Positions 12,081 to 22,930 of a DNA stretch of 64,000 nucleotides are shown here, in pieces. Origin of the DNA: Callorhinus ursinus (Eukaryota > Chordata > Mammalia > Carnivora > Otariidae); contig NW_020312968.1 in NCBI RefSeq assembly GCF_003265705.1, positions 6,303,558 to 6,367,557 on the forward strand, in the 5' to 3' direction. The notes under the pieces were generated by a model. That model did no database searches and had not been told where the DNA came from. It saw only the letters and a program-made list of their open reading frames with translations. The first letter of the stretch is position 1, and each line of letters starts with the position of its first letter. A program made the position numbers and the translations under genes.

Positions 12081-12489
12081 CAATGAGCTACCTCTATATT
12101 AGAATGAGTTCATTTGTCCAAAGAATTCTTTAATAATAAGTAATCAGACAGGATGATCTGGTTTACTTTCCGTGATTGGGAAGCTGATAATGTTCTCTGA
12201 CAGTAGCCCAGAGGAAATCTCCTGGGAGTGCTTATACAGAATAAAGGTGAACAACATAATACAATGCAGGTTCTGGGACTGAACAACAGATATGGAAAAT
12301 TGATCTCTTGAAATCAATTCTAGTTTCGGTTTCTGCATTCTAACATTTGTCTCCCTTTCTTCATCTTAAGATGAAATCCTTCCCTATTAATGATATGATG
12401 ACAATAATGAAGAATGGCTTTCTTGTTTAATAACCCATTGTAGACCTGTTGTTAACTAACACAATTTCTAGTGATCAGAATAGGAGTTA
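12081..12489. other. Unassigned sequence
   Basis: Nothing recognisable; one 64-codon minus-strand frame without support. Confidence 0.5.
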
Positions 12490-12507
12490 GAATGATTTCA
12501 TTGCTAG

Positions 12508-12695
12508 GGGCGCCTGGGTGGCTCAGTCAGTTAAGCATCTGTCTGCCTTGGGCTCAGGTCATGTTCCCAGGGTCCTGGGATTGAGTCTCACGTCAGGCTC
12601 CCTCCTCAGTGGGGAGTCTGCTTCTCCCTCTCCCTCTGTCTCTTCCTCTGCTCTCTCTCTCTCTCTCAAATAAATAAATAAAATCTTAAAAAAAA
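12508..12695 (+). mobile_element. CAN-SINE
   Basis: Full-length, with an 18-base target duplication 'gaatgatttcattgctag' at 12490-12507 and a copy with one change at 12696-12713. Tail is (TAAA)n then AAATCTT. Confidence 0.96.
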
Positions 12696-12713
12696 GAATG
12701 ATTTCATTCCTAG

Positions 12714-13503
12714 GGAAAATAAATATTTAGGTATATAAAAACAAACAAACAAAAAACCAGCACTGGGAGGTAGGGGAGGGTGGAGAGGAACACACTAAGG
12801 GTGAAGCTAACAAAGAAAATAAAAGATAAAAGAAGCACTATTAATACCTGCCTGACTTGAATAAGTTTGTGAGTAAATAAATACTTCACATGGGGCTAGT
12901 GCAGAGAGATTTGAAATTGAATGAGTAAGGAGGAAATTTAATCATTATAAACCTGAATTAACCCTCTTTGTTTTTTTAATGCTCTGGGTTACTGATGATA
13001 TAAAGGACATCTACAATCAATCAGGGTTTTTTTTTATCTACCTGTGACTCTGAAACTCTGAAACCTAAATCTTGCTGAGCATCTGCCTAGGTGGGCTGGT
13101 GGCAAGGTAATGGCGTGATTGTTTTTATTTATACGGCTGACTGGCTGACTCCTTGTGGCTTAAGATTGAAACTCAACAGATTCCACCCTGTAGTGTATAC
13201 TTGGCACAAACAGATCTCTGAGGCATGCTTGAACTTTCCTCAAAAGGGCAAATGGAAACCAAGGAGGGTAGGAAGGGACACCAGCAGCCCCATGTCTGTC
13301 TCTGGCAACTTTCAGAGAATAAGCAGCTCTCATTCCCCCAAGGTTTTTACACTGAGTGGTCCACACTGCTGTAGTATAAATGTTTTACCTCCCATAACAA
13401 GGTCTGATCATTTAAGTTGTAAAACTGAGTTGGTTCTGTTCTGCTGCAGGACAGATGTGTGTGTGTAACATTTACTCAATGTCAAGGTTCCTAGATGGCA
13501 GTT
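12714..13503. other. Unassigned sequence containing a 125-codon open frame
   Basis: The plus frame 13091-13468 starts with ATG and ends in TGA, but I recognise no domain. It is Ser/Thr/Pro-rich with no signal peptide, no matching splice sites and no Kozak context worth noting. I treat it as chance. No interspersed repeat was recognised. Confidence 0.4.
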
Positions 13504-13536
13504 AACTTACATCTTCTCCTTATTTTTATGAGGGTC

Positions 13537-13646
13537 TTTTTTTTTAAATTTTATTTATTTATTTATTTGACAGAGAGACAGAGAGAGCACACAGGCGGCA
13601 GAATGGCAGGCAGAGGGAGAGGGAGAAGCAGTCTCCCCGCCCCAGG
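13537..13646 (-). mobile_element. CAN-SINE, 5'-truncated
   Basis: Antisense tail ('tttttttttaaattttattt') and purine-rich (CT-rich inverted) segment are present, but the tRNA-like head is missing. Flanked by 'aacttacatcttct' (13504-13517) and 'aacttacattttct' (13647-13660), one mismatch, so the truncation happened at insertion. Confidence 0.85.
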
Positions 13647-13660
13647 AACTTACATTTTCT

Positions 13661-13956
13661 TATTATTTTTGACCAAATGATAATTGACAGCATTGCATTC
13701 GGAAAAGTTTAAACACATTGGGACAGTAGACTCAGCTACTGGATCTGGATCAAAAGGGACCACAATTATCACACTATGTTCATTTTACTTTGACTTCTGC
13801 ATACAGTATACAGTACAGTATAGATTTTTCCAAGAACAATAAGGCAAGTAACGATTCAAAAAGGTAGGTCTAATCATGGTCACTATTCCACTTAAGGCCA
13901 TTTTATTTAGAAAACATCAGAACTATGCTTACTAAAACTAGGAACAATTATTTATT
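13661..13956. other. Unassigned sequence
   Basis: Nothing recognised apart from short 'acagtatacagtacagtata' near-repeats at about 13802-13822. Confidence 0.5.
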
Positions 13957-13974
13957 AATAATTTGCTACATTTA

Positions 13975-14175
13975 GGGGCACCTGGGTGGCTCAGTTGTTA
14001 AGCGTCTGCCTTCGGCTCAGGTCATGATCCCAGGGTCCTGGGATCCAGCCCCGCATCGGGCTCCCTGCTCGGCGGGAAGCCTGCTTCTCCCTCTCCCACT
14101 TCCCCTGCTTGTGTTCCCTCTCTCGCTGTGTCCCTCACTGTCGGATAAATAAAATCTTTAAAAAATAATAATAAT
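13975..14175 (+). mobile_element. CAN-SINE, young-looking
   Basis: Carries the 'gcttgtgttccctctctcgc' 3' body. Exact 18-base target duplication 'aataatttgctacattta' at 13957-13974 and 14176-14193. An (AAT)n extension of the tail precedes the second copy. Confidence 0.96.
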
Positions 14176-14463
14176 AATAATTTGCTACATTTATAAGACA
14201 TCTCAAACAAGGCTTCAAACTACTTTGTTGAATGGAATAAATATGTATATACATATGCATATCTGTTTATATGTATATCTATCTATTCACTTATTTTTAT
14301 GAGTGTAGATGGTAAAGTTGTCTTCATGCTAAGAATTATGTCACTATGCCAATTAAGTATATCATTGATTTTCTGGAACTTTATCTTCTGACTACCTGAT
14401 TCTTAAACTGGGACAATAACACCCTAAGAGCAGGTATATTAAAAAGCTCCTAGGGGCACCTGG

Positions 14464-14673
14464 GTGGCTCAGTCAGTTAAGCGGCTCACTCCTGATTTCA
14501 GCTCAGGTCATGATCTCAGGGTCCTGGGATCGAGCCCCACATCGGGCTCCATGCTCAGTGGGAAATCTGCTTGAGAATTCTCTCTCTCCCTCTCTTTCTG
14601 CCCCTCCCCCTGCACATGCTCGCACATGTGCACTCTCTGTCTCTTAAATAAGTAAGTAAGTAAATAAATAAAT
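14464..14673 (+). mobile_element. CAN-SINE
   Basis: Full-length with the 'gcacatgctcgcacatgtgc' variant body and (AAGT)n/(AAAT)n tail. Target duplication 'agctcctag' (14455-14463) against 'agttcctag' (14674-14682). Confidence 0.93.
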
Positions 14674-14804
14674 AGTTCCTAGCATTTTTGTCTCAAATAT
14701 ATCACTATGAAGTCTTAAATCAAAGAGATAGAAGTGAAATCCTATCTGTTACATCTGTCAGGAGAAAAACTCCCTATTAGTTTACTACTTCAGCAGTTAC
14801 AAAA

Positions 14805-14985
14805 CTTTTTTACATATATTTATTCCAGCCTCACAATTATACTGTGGGAAAGGTAAGGGAGGTGATTATTACCATTGTACACATTTCAGAACTGAAGCCT
14901 GATGAAGTTGAGAGTTAGCTAAAGTCAATGATTAGTAAATAGAGGAGTCAGGACTTGAATTTACATCTTCTATCTTCTTTGAGAG
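14805..14985 (-). mobile_element. MIR, antisense
   Basis: 'gtgattattaccattgtaca' followed by 'gatgaagttgagagttagct' and 'gtcaggacttgaatttaca' matches the inverted MIR body (bivalent attattatcccattttacag... and ...gattcgaaccca). Confidence 0.75.
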
Positions 14986-16684
14986 CAGACCATGGTGCCT
15001 ACCTTAGCTTAGATATCTGGAGGCATAAAATTCATAAATTCTAAATATAGATTGATAAAACATTATAGGAAACAAAATTATACATTGACAATAAAATCCA
15101 AAAAATGAGACGGGAATATGAGGACTTCAGGGACAGTGAACCCATATACATTACAATTGAACACTGAAAAATCACATAGTTAACTGTCCTATCTATAGTC
15201 CCATTCTCAGAATACATAGAACTATAGGCATCCACTTTGTTTCCCCTCTTTAGGAGGGTGTGGGAGCCTCAAAAGGACAGGTACGTTTCTAACTGCTACA
15301 TCATTATTTAATTTCTGGCATGATTCTTGAAAAACCAGCTCTCCTGGAGTCAGCGTTCATTGTGTGTTCATTCTATTCAAAGTTTTCCTTCTTCTTGAAA
15401 TTTTGTTCTCAGTAATTTTTCATAGCTGACAGCTGAAACAAAGCAAGGTGATAAAATGAGACAGTTTGATTTATTCATTGCCATCAGAATGAAGGGAATG
15501 CAATGTAAAGGCATTGTGCATGCTTAGTTTTTGTCCATCTGAGATTTTTTTCTCTGGGCTGATCGGTCCTGAACTCTATTGTTTTTCATAATTTTGTTTG
15601 ACTTTTTCTGTGAAATTTTTCATCATTGAATTACCTTTTACTCTTCAGTTCCTATGTTGAAATCTTTCATTATTTCTTTGCTACTATTCACTAAAATCAT
15701 TGACTATAAATAAATGCTTAGTTTCCAATTTTCTTAGAGTTTTTCAGAAACATACATAAATAAACTGACTCTCCAGACAACTTTCTTTGTATTTTTGGTT
15801 TCAAATAAGTTATAAGCCCTGCAGAATTGTCAAGAATAAGTTCTATCGATTATAGCAAATGTAATACAAAATGTCAGTATTCCAACTTCAAAACAAACCA
15901 ACCAGAAAAATACCAAAGCATAAACTGAGTCAAATAGATAGATGTCATGGTTTACTTTGATCTTTAATTAAATGAACTTCTGAATACTCTGCCACTCTGT
16001 ATCTGAGATGTATTTAAATTACTGATGACACTATTGATTGGAATTCATGTTTTATTCATCTTTCTAGAAATTTAGAAAATGTTATGATGTAAAATACTTT
16101 GCTTGCATTGATGACATGAATGACATAATTTGGCAGAAATACTAAAAATCCCATCTTAAAGACTTTACTAATTGTTAAAGAGCAAAAAACAAATCATTTG
16201 ATTTTCATCTTTCTCAAGCTACTGGTCTTAAATTTAAAAATAAAATTATTGAGATGATGATGACGATGCCAAAAGAAAAGAAACCTGAAAAATTCTATAG
16301 ATTCTGAGAGTAAAATATAGGAATGATTTTTAAGAAACAAACTTTAGGAAACCATGGATTTCTTCTTAAGGAGATAAATTTAGGAAAGAAAAAAAAAAAA
16401 GCAACCCAATCTACCATGAGTTTATCACTTTCAAAGGAGAGGAGGTTTCGAAACTTCGGATGGGTCATTGGTAGATTTCTTTGCCTAAGAGTGTGGTAAC
16501 TCACGTAGCACAATTTCAGGTAGAGAAACAATGTCATTGAGACAGGTTCCAGGAAATACCCCGTCCTGTTTCACATGCTACACATCTGGTGTAAGGATGG
16601 CATAACTCCTCTCTGAGCATATGGCAGGACATATGCGGAAATACAGGGAGTACCAGTCAACGAGTACTTCTTGAAAGTATCTGG
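14986..16684. other. Unassigned unique sequence
   Basis: About 1.7 kb without recognisable genes or repeats. Short minus-strand frames at 15041-15235 and 16295-16537 have no support. Confidence 0.5.
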
Positions 16685-16880
16685 ATTGTAGATGGTTTCC
16701 TCAGGTGTCACCAAACAGAAAACCGCTCTGATGAGTGAGTATAAATGCCGGGACTTGCTGCAACCAGCTGATCAGGGTGGGGCCATCATCATCAGCCAAG
16801 GCAAGAACTACATCACACACCAATTGCAGACATCATGCTGGTTCTTGGCCAAAGTCCTTAATAAGATTATTAAGAGATAA
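16685..16880 (+). pseudogene. Possible Penelope-like element reverse-transcriptase remnant
   Basis: The 62-codon frame 16692-16880 contains PADQGGAIII at 16764-16793, followed after a short gap by YI and QLQ. Penelope-type reverse transcriptases carry a PADKGGA(I/V)V(I/V) block followed by DYI and a QL; the spacing here agrees. An in-frame stop lies just upstream (16689-16691), so any element is dead. The rest of the protein is not seen, and chance resemblance cannot be excluded. Confidence 0.3.
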
Positions 16881-17340
16881 ATCTCTTCATTCATTGTAGC
16901 GTGTACAGTGTGAATGACAAATGTTCATCAGGGTAGCTGATCCTTACGAGCATTACGAGACTCTTACATATTACCAATAGGGTTGTTAAGTGTAAAGGCT
17001 GTTCTGCTCCTTGGCTATTTTGATTACAGGACTGGACACAAAGAAAAACTCATAGGTAGGAACAAATTTACCTGAACTTTACCAATGTTTAATGAAACAT
17101 TGAGTTATGAAGACTTTTTATTAAATTATTTTTATTTAAGCTATAATTTAAAATGTTAGATGAAAACTAGAAGTAGTGCAGAAAACAAAAAGAATCGAAA
17201 AAATAGAGATCATAATCCAATTTTATAGAATCAGTCATTATAAAGTATATATATATAAGTTATAGAATAAAGCAATGACAGGTAAAGATTTAAAGCTAAA
17301 ATTAGAACTAAACCACTTCCAATCATACCTATTTCTCTTG
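16881..17340. other. Unassigned AT-rich sequence
   Basis: Nothing recognised. Confidence 0.5.
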
Positions 17341-17353
17341 TTCCCCACACTTC

Positions 17354-17540
17354 GTTTTTTTAAAGATCTTTTTGCGAGAAAGAGAGATAGAGAGAGAGAG
17401 CATGTGAGAGGGGAGGGGCAGAAGGAGCGGGAAAGTGAGAATCTCAAGCTGACTCCCCGCTGAGCCAGGACCCTGAGATAGTGACCTGAGCAAGAACCAA
17501 GAGTCAGACACCTAACCGACTGCGCCACCCAGGTGCCCCT
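17354..17540 (-). mobile_element. CAN-SINE
   Basis: Antisense copy: T-rich tail, purine block, then 'ctgcgccacccaggtgcccc' head. The flanks 'ttccccacacttc' (17341-17353) and 'ttcccaccccttc' (17545-17557) are an imperfect duplication, so this is an older insertion. Confidence 0.92.
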
Positions 17541-17689
17541 CTATTTCCCACCCCTTCTGATGTAGAAGCTGAACATTATCCACAGAGAAATCCTGTCATC
17601 CATTCAAAATCAGCTTTCATATTTTCTGTCTTCCAATTTTGCTTCAGGCCCACCTTAAGTAATAAAGGCAAAAGATAACATTTACTGCT

Positions 17690-17900
17690 TACATACACAC
17701 TGTCCAGCATTATGCAGAAAGTTTGTAACATATATTCCTGGAGGTAATCCTCCTAACAATCTGCAAACTGGATACCACTATTATCCTTACCTTATAGGAA
17801 GCCTCACACTGATTGGTTAAATAACTTGCTGAAAGTCTCCCAGTCCCTAAATGGAAGAATTAGAACTTAAACTCTGGGCAATTATTCCCTAAAGACCATG
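17690..17900 (-). mobile_element. MIR, antisense
   Basis: 'ggtaatcctcctaacaatct', 'accactattatccttacctt' and 'cttgctgaaagtctcccagt' follow the inverted MIR order (allele 'aacaaccctatgaggtaggta...attatccccatttta...aacttgcccaaggtcacaca'). Confidence 0.75.
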
Positions 17901-18041
17901 CTTTGAAAAACTATGCCATAAGCTATCCAAGAGCAAGCTTCTTTCTTATAGAATTTGAATCTGAATTTGAATACAATGTAGTGTTAAGTGAGCTTCAAAA
18001 TTTATGAGAAAATCAATTAAGCTAGGGGAGTAAAACTATAT

Positions 18042-18045
<4 letters not shown>

Positions 18046-18078
<33 letters not shown>

Positions 18079-18102
18079 CACACACACACACACACACACA
18101 CA
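18046..18102 (+). repeat. (CA)n microsatellite with one interruption
   Basis: Two CA runs separated by 'cgaca' near 18076-18080. Probably polymorphic. Confidence 0.97.
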
Positions 18103-18149
18103 GTGTTCGTTTTTTGTTTTTTGTTTTTAGCCATTTATTATAGAGGTCC

Positions 18150-18245
18150 TTAGACAAGTGACTTTACATCAGTTCCCTCATCTATGAAACAGAGATGGTG
18201 TCACTTACTTCTTTGTGTCCGTGTAAAGGATGTAGAAAATGATGA
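18150..18245 (+). mobile_element. MIR fragment
   Basis: 'cttagacaagtgactttaca' and 'gttccctcatctatgaaaca' follow the MIR 'gacctt-gggcaagttactt...cctcatctgtaaaatgg' order. Confidence 0.65.
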
Positions 18246-18284
18246 TATATATTTTAAGAATGATGAGATGACAAAATAAGATAA

Positions 18285-18358
18285 GAGCTAACAGCAGAGA
18301 TTCTGGAATCCAATTGCTGGACAACAAATCTGATTTGTTACTTACTAGCTTTGTAACT
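18285..18358 (+). mobile_element. MIR, 5' part (split by a SINE)
   Basis: 'attctggaatccaattgctg' and 'ttacttactagctttgtaac' match the MIR core ('cacttactagctgtgtgac'). Interrupted by the CAN-SINE at 18359-18530 and continued after it. Confidence 0.8.
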
Positions 18359-18530
18359 ATTTGACAGAGAGAGACACAGCGAGAGAGGGAACACAAGCAG
18401 GGGGAGTGGGAGAGGGAGAAGCAGGCTTCCCGCTGAGCATGGAGCCCGCCGCGGGGTTGGATCCCAGGACCCGGGGATCATGACCTGAGCTGAAGGCAGA
18501 TGCTCAACGACCAAGCCACCAAGGCGCCCC
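18359..18530 (-). mobile_element. CAN-SINE inserted in a MIR, tail shortened
   Basis: Antisense. Target duplication 'tagctttgtaact' (18346-18358) against 'tagctatgtaact' (18531-18543), one mismatch. The copy begins at 'atttgacagagagag', so almost all of the usual T-rich tail is missing. Confidence 0.94.
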
Positions 18531-18705
18531 TAGCTATGTAACTTTTAATAAGTTTTGTAATCTCTCTGTGCCTCAGTTTGCCATCTGTAAAATATACATA
18601 GCAGTTAGTATTCCATATAGTTGTTAGTGGATTATAGGAGAAAATCTGTGTAGAAAGTTTCGCGTAGTATCTGGTACATAGACATTTCTCGAAGATTCAT
18701 TTTTG
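18531..18705 (+). mobile_element. MIR, 3' part
   Basis: 'taatctctctgtgcctcagt' and 'tttgccatctgtaaaatata' continue the MIR directly; 'tatctggtacatagacattt' is its 3' end. Confidence 0.85.
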
Positions 18706-20493
18706 TTTCCTCGCATCAAATGGACTAAAAACTACGTTCCAAAAATAAGAACAAAACTGGTTCCTAATTAGACCATATTAAGGAAAATAATTTATATAGC
18801 TTTAAACGGGACAAGTAAAGATTTTCATTCAGAAATGGTTATTTAACCTTTTTGCATTTTTTTCCATAGTGAAAATGAAGTCATGTTGGGGAGTAGATTC
18901 ACTTTTTGTACTTCTTTGATGTTCTCTGAACTTCTTTCAGTTTTTAAAGACACATAGGAGTTTGACCGTTAAGAAAAATAGGGTAGAAAAGATCTTAAGA
19001 ACCGGAAAGAAAATAAGTAAACTGTTATTCCTTCTCCCAGTCGTGATTATAGGTTGCCATTCAGATCAAGCAAGATGTTTATAATATTATGTCATAAAAA
19101 ACCAGGAAAGAGGGGTGTACCGTAAGTGATTCTATGGAAAACACTGAAGAGGAGGAAGCATAATATTAGGGAAAATGGCCATTGGTGCTGCAGTAATAGG
19201 ACTCCTCCTGGGAGCCAGGGAGGAGGGAAAGACCACAGCAAGAGCTTCTGCAGCTGCCGTGTTGAACACTGGAAACCGGAGGGGATACGAGCCCTACGGC
19301 TGAGCTCTGAGACTGTCACAGCATGTTTTCCTTTGGAATTCTTGTGCTGTGAAGGCACTTCCTCAGCTGGTTGCTATAGGAATGATTATACTACAGAGCT
19401 TCGAGACTCCAAAGCAGATGGGTGGTAGAGATGTGTTGGCTCTAACATCCTTAGGATTCAAAAGGAGAGAAAAACAAAACGCCTCCTTATCTGAACTGCA
19501 AATTTAGAAATGCGGGCTTCCTAGTTTAACCAGGTAGCTCACTTCAGCACAAGCAGACAGTTAAGTGAGGGCCATTTTCCAGGCTCTCAGAGTAACCCAG
19601 CGAATGCCAAAGAAAACAGGAAGTAGGGGCCCCTGTCAAGTGAAGGGATGTCTGATTTTAATCAAGAAACTGAGGATAAGTATATCTTTGAAGAGATTAT
19701 ATCATCCTGTAAACGATCTCATTTTAAGTTTGTGGTATATGCTGGGTTGGCACTACCTTGGAAAAAAAATACTCAAAAAAAAAAATCAAGCTTTTTTTTT
19801 TTTTGCTAACACCATAATCACTTTGATTGTTTTTAAATTCTTTTCCTGTGAGATTTATCATATATAATGAAGATTTTATAAGCCATATACTTATGTGTGC
19901 ATGTGTATATGTGGGTAGGTAGATATTCTAGTCTGTTCCATCTATATTTTGATCTTTTTCTTAACCAGTACCATAGAATCTTAAATTCTAAAGTTGTCTA
20001 ATGTATTTTGATATCAGCTAAGGCAGTTCCAACATCTTCAAGTCTCTCTGGACCAAGACACTTTGATAATTTTCGGCAGTTAGGAAACAGCTGCTAGTCA
20101 CATTTCCCACACTGGCATGATACTTTACGAAAGGATTCTATAATAGGTATTTTAGGGTTTAAGTCATTATGAAAAATTAGATGACAGAATTACAAAAGGG
20201 CCTAAATTGTAATACTGTGTATCTGTTCTGTTGTGGCTCTTAACTTTCCTATGACTCATCTGATACTGAAAACTTATAATTCCAGTTTAAAAATAAACAG
20301 CCCTAAATTTAATCTACATGCATATCCAAGTTAATCAGTCCATATTAGGTTCTCCTATCTAAGTTTATTTCAAGGATTTCAAGTAATTCTGCCAATTAAG
20401 AATCTAAGATAAATGTATGGGTGTAATTGCATGTTTATAGGCAGTGATAAATATGTCCATTCCTAGTTCAAAGAACGGAAGGGATTAAAATGC
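18706..20493. other. Unassigned sequence
   Basis: About 1.8 kb with no recognised repeat. At 19092-19428 both strands carry open frames of 88-100 codons in a locally GC-richer stretch; neither resembles a known protein. The frame at 19565-19867 is equally unsupported. An A/T homopolymer pair lies at about 19777-19804. Confidence 0.45.
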
Positions 20494-20508
20494 TAAATGG
20501 AAAATTCT

Positions 20509-20521
20509 TTTTTTTAAAGAT

Positions 20522-20564
<43 letters not shown>

Positions 20565-20736
20565 TCTGAGAGAGCTAGAATGAGAGAGAGAGAGTACATG
20601 AGAGAGGGGAGGGTCAGAGGGAGAAGCAGGCTCCCCGCTGAGCAGGGAGCCCAATGTGGGACTCGATCCCAGGACTCCAGGATCATGACCTGAGCCAAAG
20701 GCAGTCGCTCAACCAACTGAGCCACCCAGGCGCCCC
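20509..20736 (-). mobile_element. CAN-SINE with long TTTA tail
   Basis: Exact 15-base target duplication 'taaatggaaaattct' at 20494-20508 and 20737-20751. The tail carries about 11 TTTA units (about 20519-20564), long enough to act as a microsatellite. Confidence 0.96.
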
Positions 20737-20751
20737 TAAATGGAAAATTCT

Positions 20752-22404
20752 AATTAAGATTTTGTTACACACAGAGCATTGTAATAAGTTGTGGGCTATA
20801 AGATTAATCCTGTTTGCAAGGGTCTAAGAAGCAGGTTGGAAAAACAGACTTTCCTTTATGTATAAAAATTTCAATAAACAACCAGGGCTGAATAGTAAAT
20901 GTGCAATGAACAGGATTGCTGTTTAGGGGTGATGACCAAGAGATGGGAAAGGCTTTATTGAGGCCTTAAAACAGAGTAACACTCACATAGAGAGAAGGTG
21001 CAAAAGGGTGTTCCGGAGATGGGAAGCATCACTAGCCGATATAAAGAAACTAGAATGTTCATAGAGGACTTGCCGATTGTAATTTCAAATTATATGCAAA
21101 ATACATAAGATTATATTACAGAAATATAGACAGGATATACTTGTGGCATTGTAAGGGCCTTCTGTGGGTATAGGGACTAGCTCAGGTTTGTAAACTGGAC
21201 GAGGAAGTAATGTTCCATGGGCAATAAGGATATCCGGCTTCTGCTCATCCAGTTTTAATACTTTTTTTATTATGTATATCAAACCATGCTCTTGTTGGCT
21301 GCGCAACTTTTTTTCCTTAGAAACACCTTGGTATATTAGCCATCACCATAGATCTCTAATGTTTCAGTACTGCCCTTGCCGTCTGCTATTCTGGAATCCC
21401 GTCATTCCCACTAACGACAGTTCTTGAACGATATTGTCTGTCATCAAACCTGCTGCAGCCACCACTGAGCTGCTCAGACATGCCAATACCTCTATTCACT
21501 GGCATATTCCTTATGAGGAATTCCTGATGACAGCGTTCTCTGGCCCTTCCAAGAGCATTCTCTGGTTTCCAAAGAACCCAGCCAGTTGGTGGGCTCTCAA
21601 GGGGTAGACAATAGAACACTTCTAGCATGTTCACTCCTCTGAACCTTTCAATCCCCTTCCTCAAAACTCTGCCAGGGTAGTTCTGTCATTTGTACTTAAT
21701 TTAATATGATCCTTTTGTTCCCCACAAGCTTCTAGTCACAATCCCAGCAGTATATTAGGACCTTTTCTAGGTGCTCTTGTCAGTCATGGGAGAATGCTCC
21801 CTTATTGGCCAATTCTCCTTTATTGAGATTATCTTTCACCATCCCCAGCCCCTCCCCGAGTCCAATACTACCAAGATCTACTTGCTGGCATGTTCTCCCA
21901 ACTCCTGCTTTCTTTTGCTGCAGTTAATCATGTCCTGAAGTTTCTTTGGTGAATAATTCCCATGCTGAGACTTGATGCTAGTTACAGAACTAGAAGACAG
22001 GAGAGGAAGTGGGTCAGATTTTGAAAAGAATAATTATTATCTTCCAACCCATCCATCTCAGTTGATGTTTTGGCATGGTCTTCAGGCAAGAGAAGGCTGC
22101 TATTCAGCAAAACAAAGTAGGCCATACCTGCAGGCCCAGAGGTTCAGAGGAATCTGAGGGTCCCCTGTTCTTGAGTACATCCATGTCCCCATCTAGTGCC
22201 TTAGGGTCCCACTCCTTTCCTATCAGGGTTTTGATTTTAGCATTAAAGACTTGCCAAAGCTGTGAATTCAGTCTTCATTATAGTTTCTACTATTTTTACA
22301 ATAAAGTGCATGTTAAATAATAGAAAAATATGTATATATTATATTAATTAATAACTTCTATATGGATGTATATAAATATATTTAAACCATTTATATATGG
22401 TTTC
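20752..22404. other. Unassigned sequence
   Basis: No gene. Part of 21380-22260 has the texture of an old, worn interspersed repeat, but I cannot name one. A small inverted repeat, aaaccat/atggttt, lies at 22384-22403 in AT-rich DNA. Confidence 0.4.
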
Positions 22405-22575
22405 TGTCCTGGGTTCCTGACACAGAACTCCTAAAACTTTGTGATTTCCTGAGTGATAAGAGCACTAGGAGCATATTTTGTTCCAATATTTGGTCTTTGA
22501 AATTGGTTCCTGACACAGGGCACCTAAATCCCTTGGCATTTACTAGATGATAGCAGTATCTTTTGTTCGAATGAG
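22405..22575 (+). repeat. Imperfect direct repeat of about 70 bases
   Basis: 'ggttcctgacacagaactcc' (about 22411) and 'ggttcctgacacagggcacc' (about 22505) start two units that both continue with an 'aaa-ctt-g-gattt' stretch, 'gatgatagcag'-like text and 'ttttgttc'. Probably one family of worn repeat present twice. Confidence 0.6.
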
Positions 22576-22639
22576 GTGATTCTTGGCGGGCTCCTAGATG
22601 GCGTTGGTCACCAGAAAGACTCAGCCATGCCTAGAAGTT

Positions 22640-22930
22640 TGGTAAAATGAGGCCATCTGGGTGATCCTTAGTCCAATATGACTGGTGCCCTTATAAGAAG
22701 AGATTAGTACACAGATTGCACACAGACAGAAGGGTGGCCATGTGAGGACACAGCCAAAAAGGGACCAGGTACCAGCCAAGGAGAAAGGCCTCAGAAACTT
22801 GCCACCAAACTTGCTGACAACTTGATCTTGGACTTTCAGCCCCCAGAACTATGAGAAAACAAATTTCTCTTGTTTAAGCCACCTAATCTGTGACCTTTTG
22901 TTAATGCAACCCCAGCAGACTCACATTGAC
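22640..22930 (+). mobile_element. MLT1-type LTR (ERVL-MaLR)
   Basis: 'ccaatatgactggtgccctt', 'ataagaagagattagtacac', 'ggtggccatgtgaggacaca', 'acttgatcttggactttcag' and 'cccccagaactatgagaaaa' appear in MLT1 order, ending near 'caaccccagcagactcaca'. Confidence 0.85.

Noticed and set aside
13091..13468. 125-codon plus-strand open frame
   Set aside because: No recognised family, no exon borders and low-complexity composition; treated as chance.
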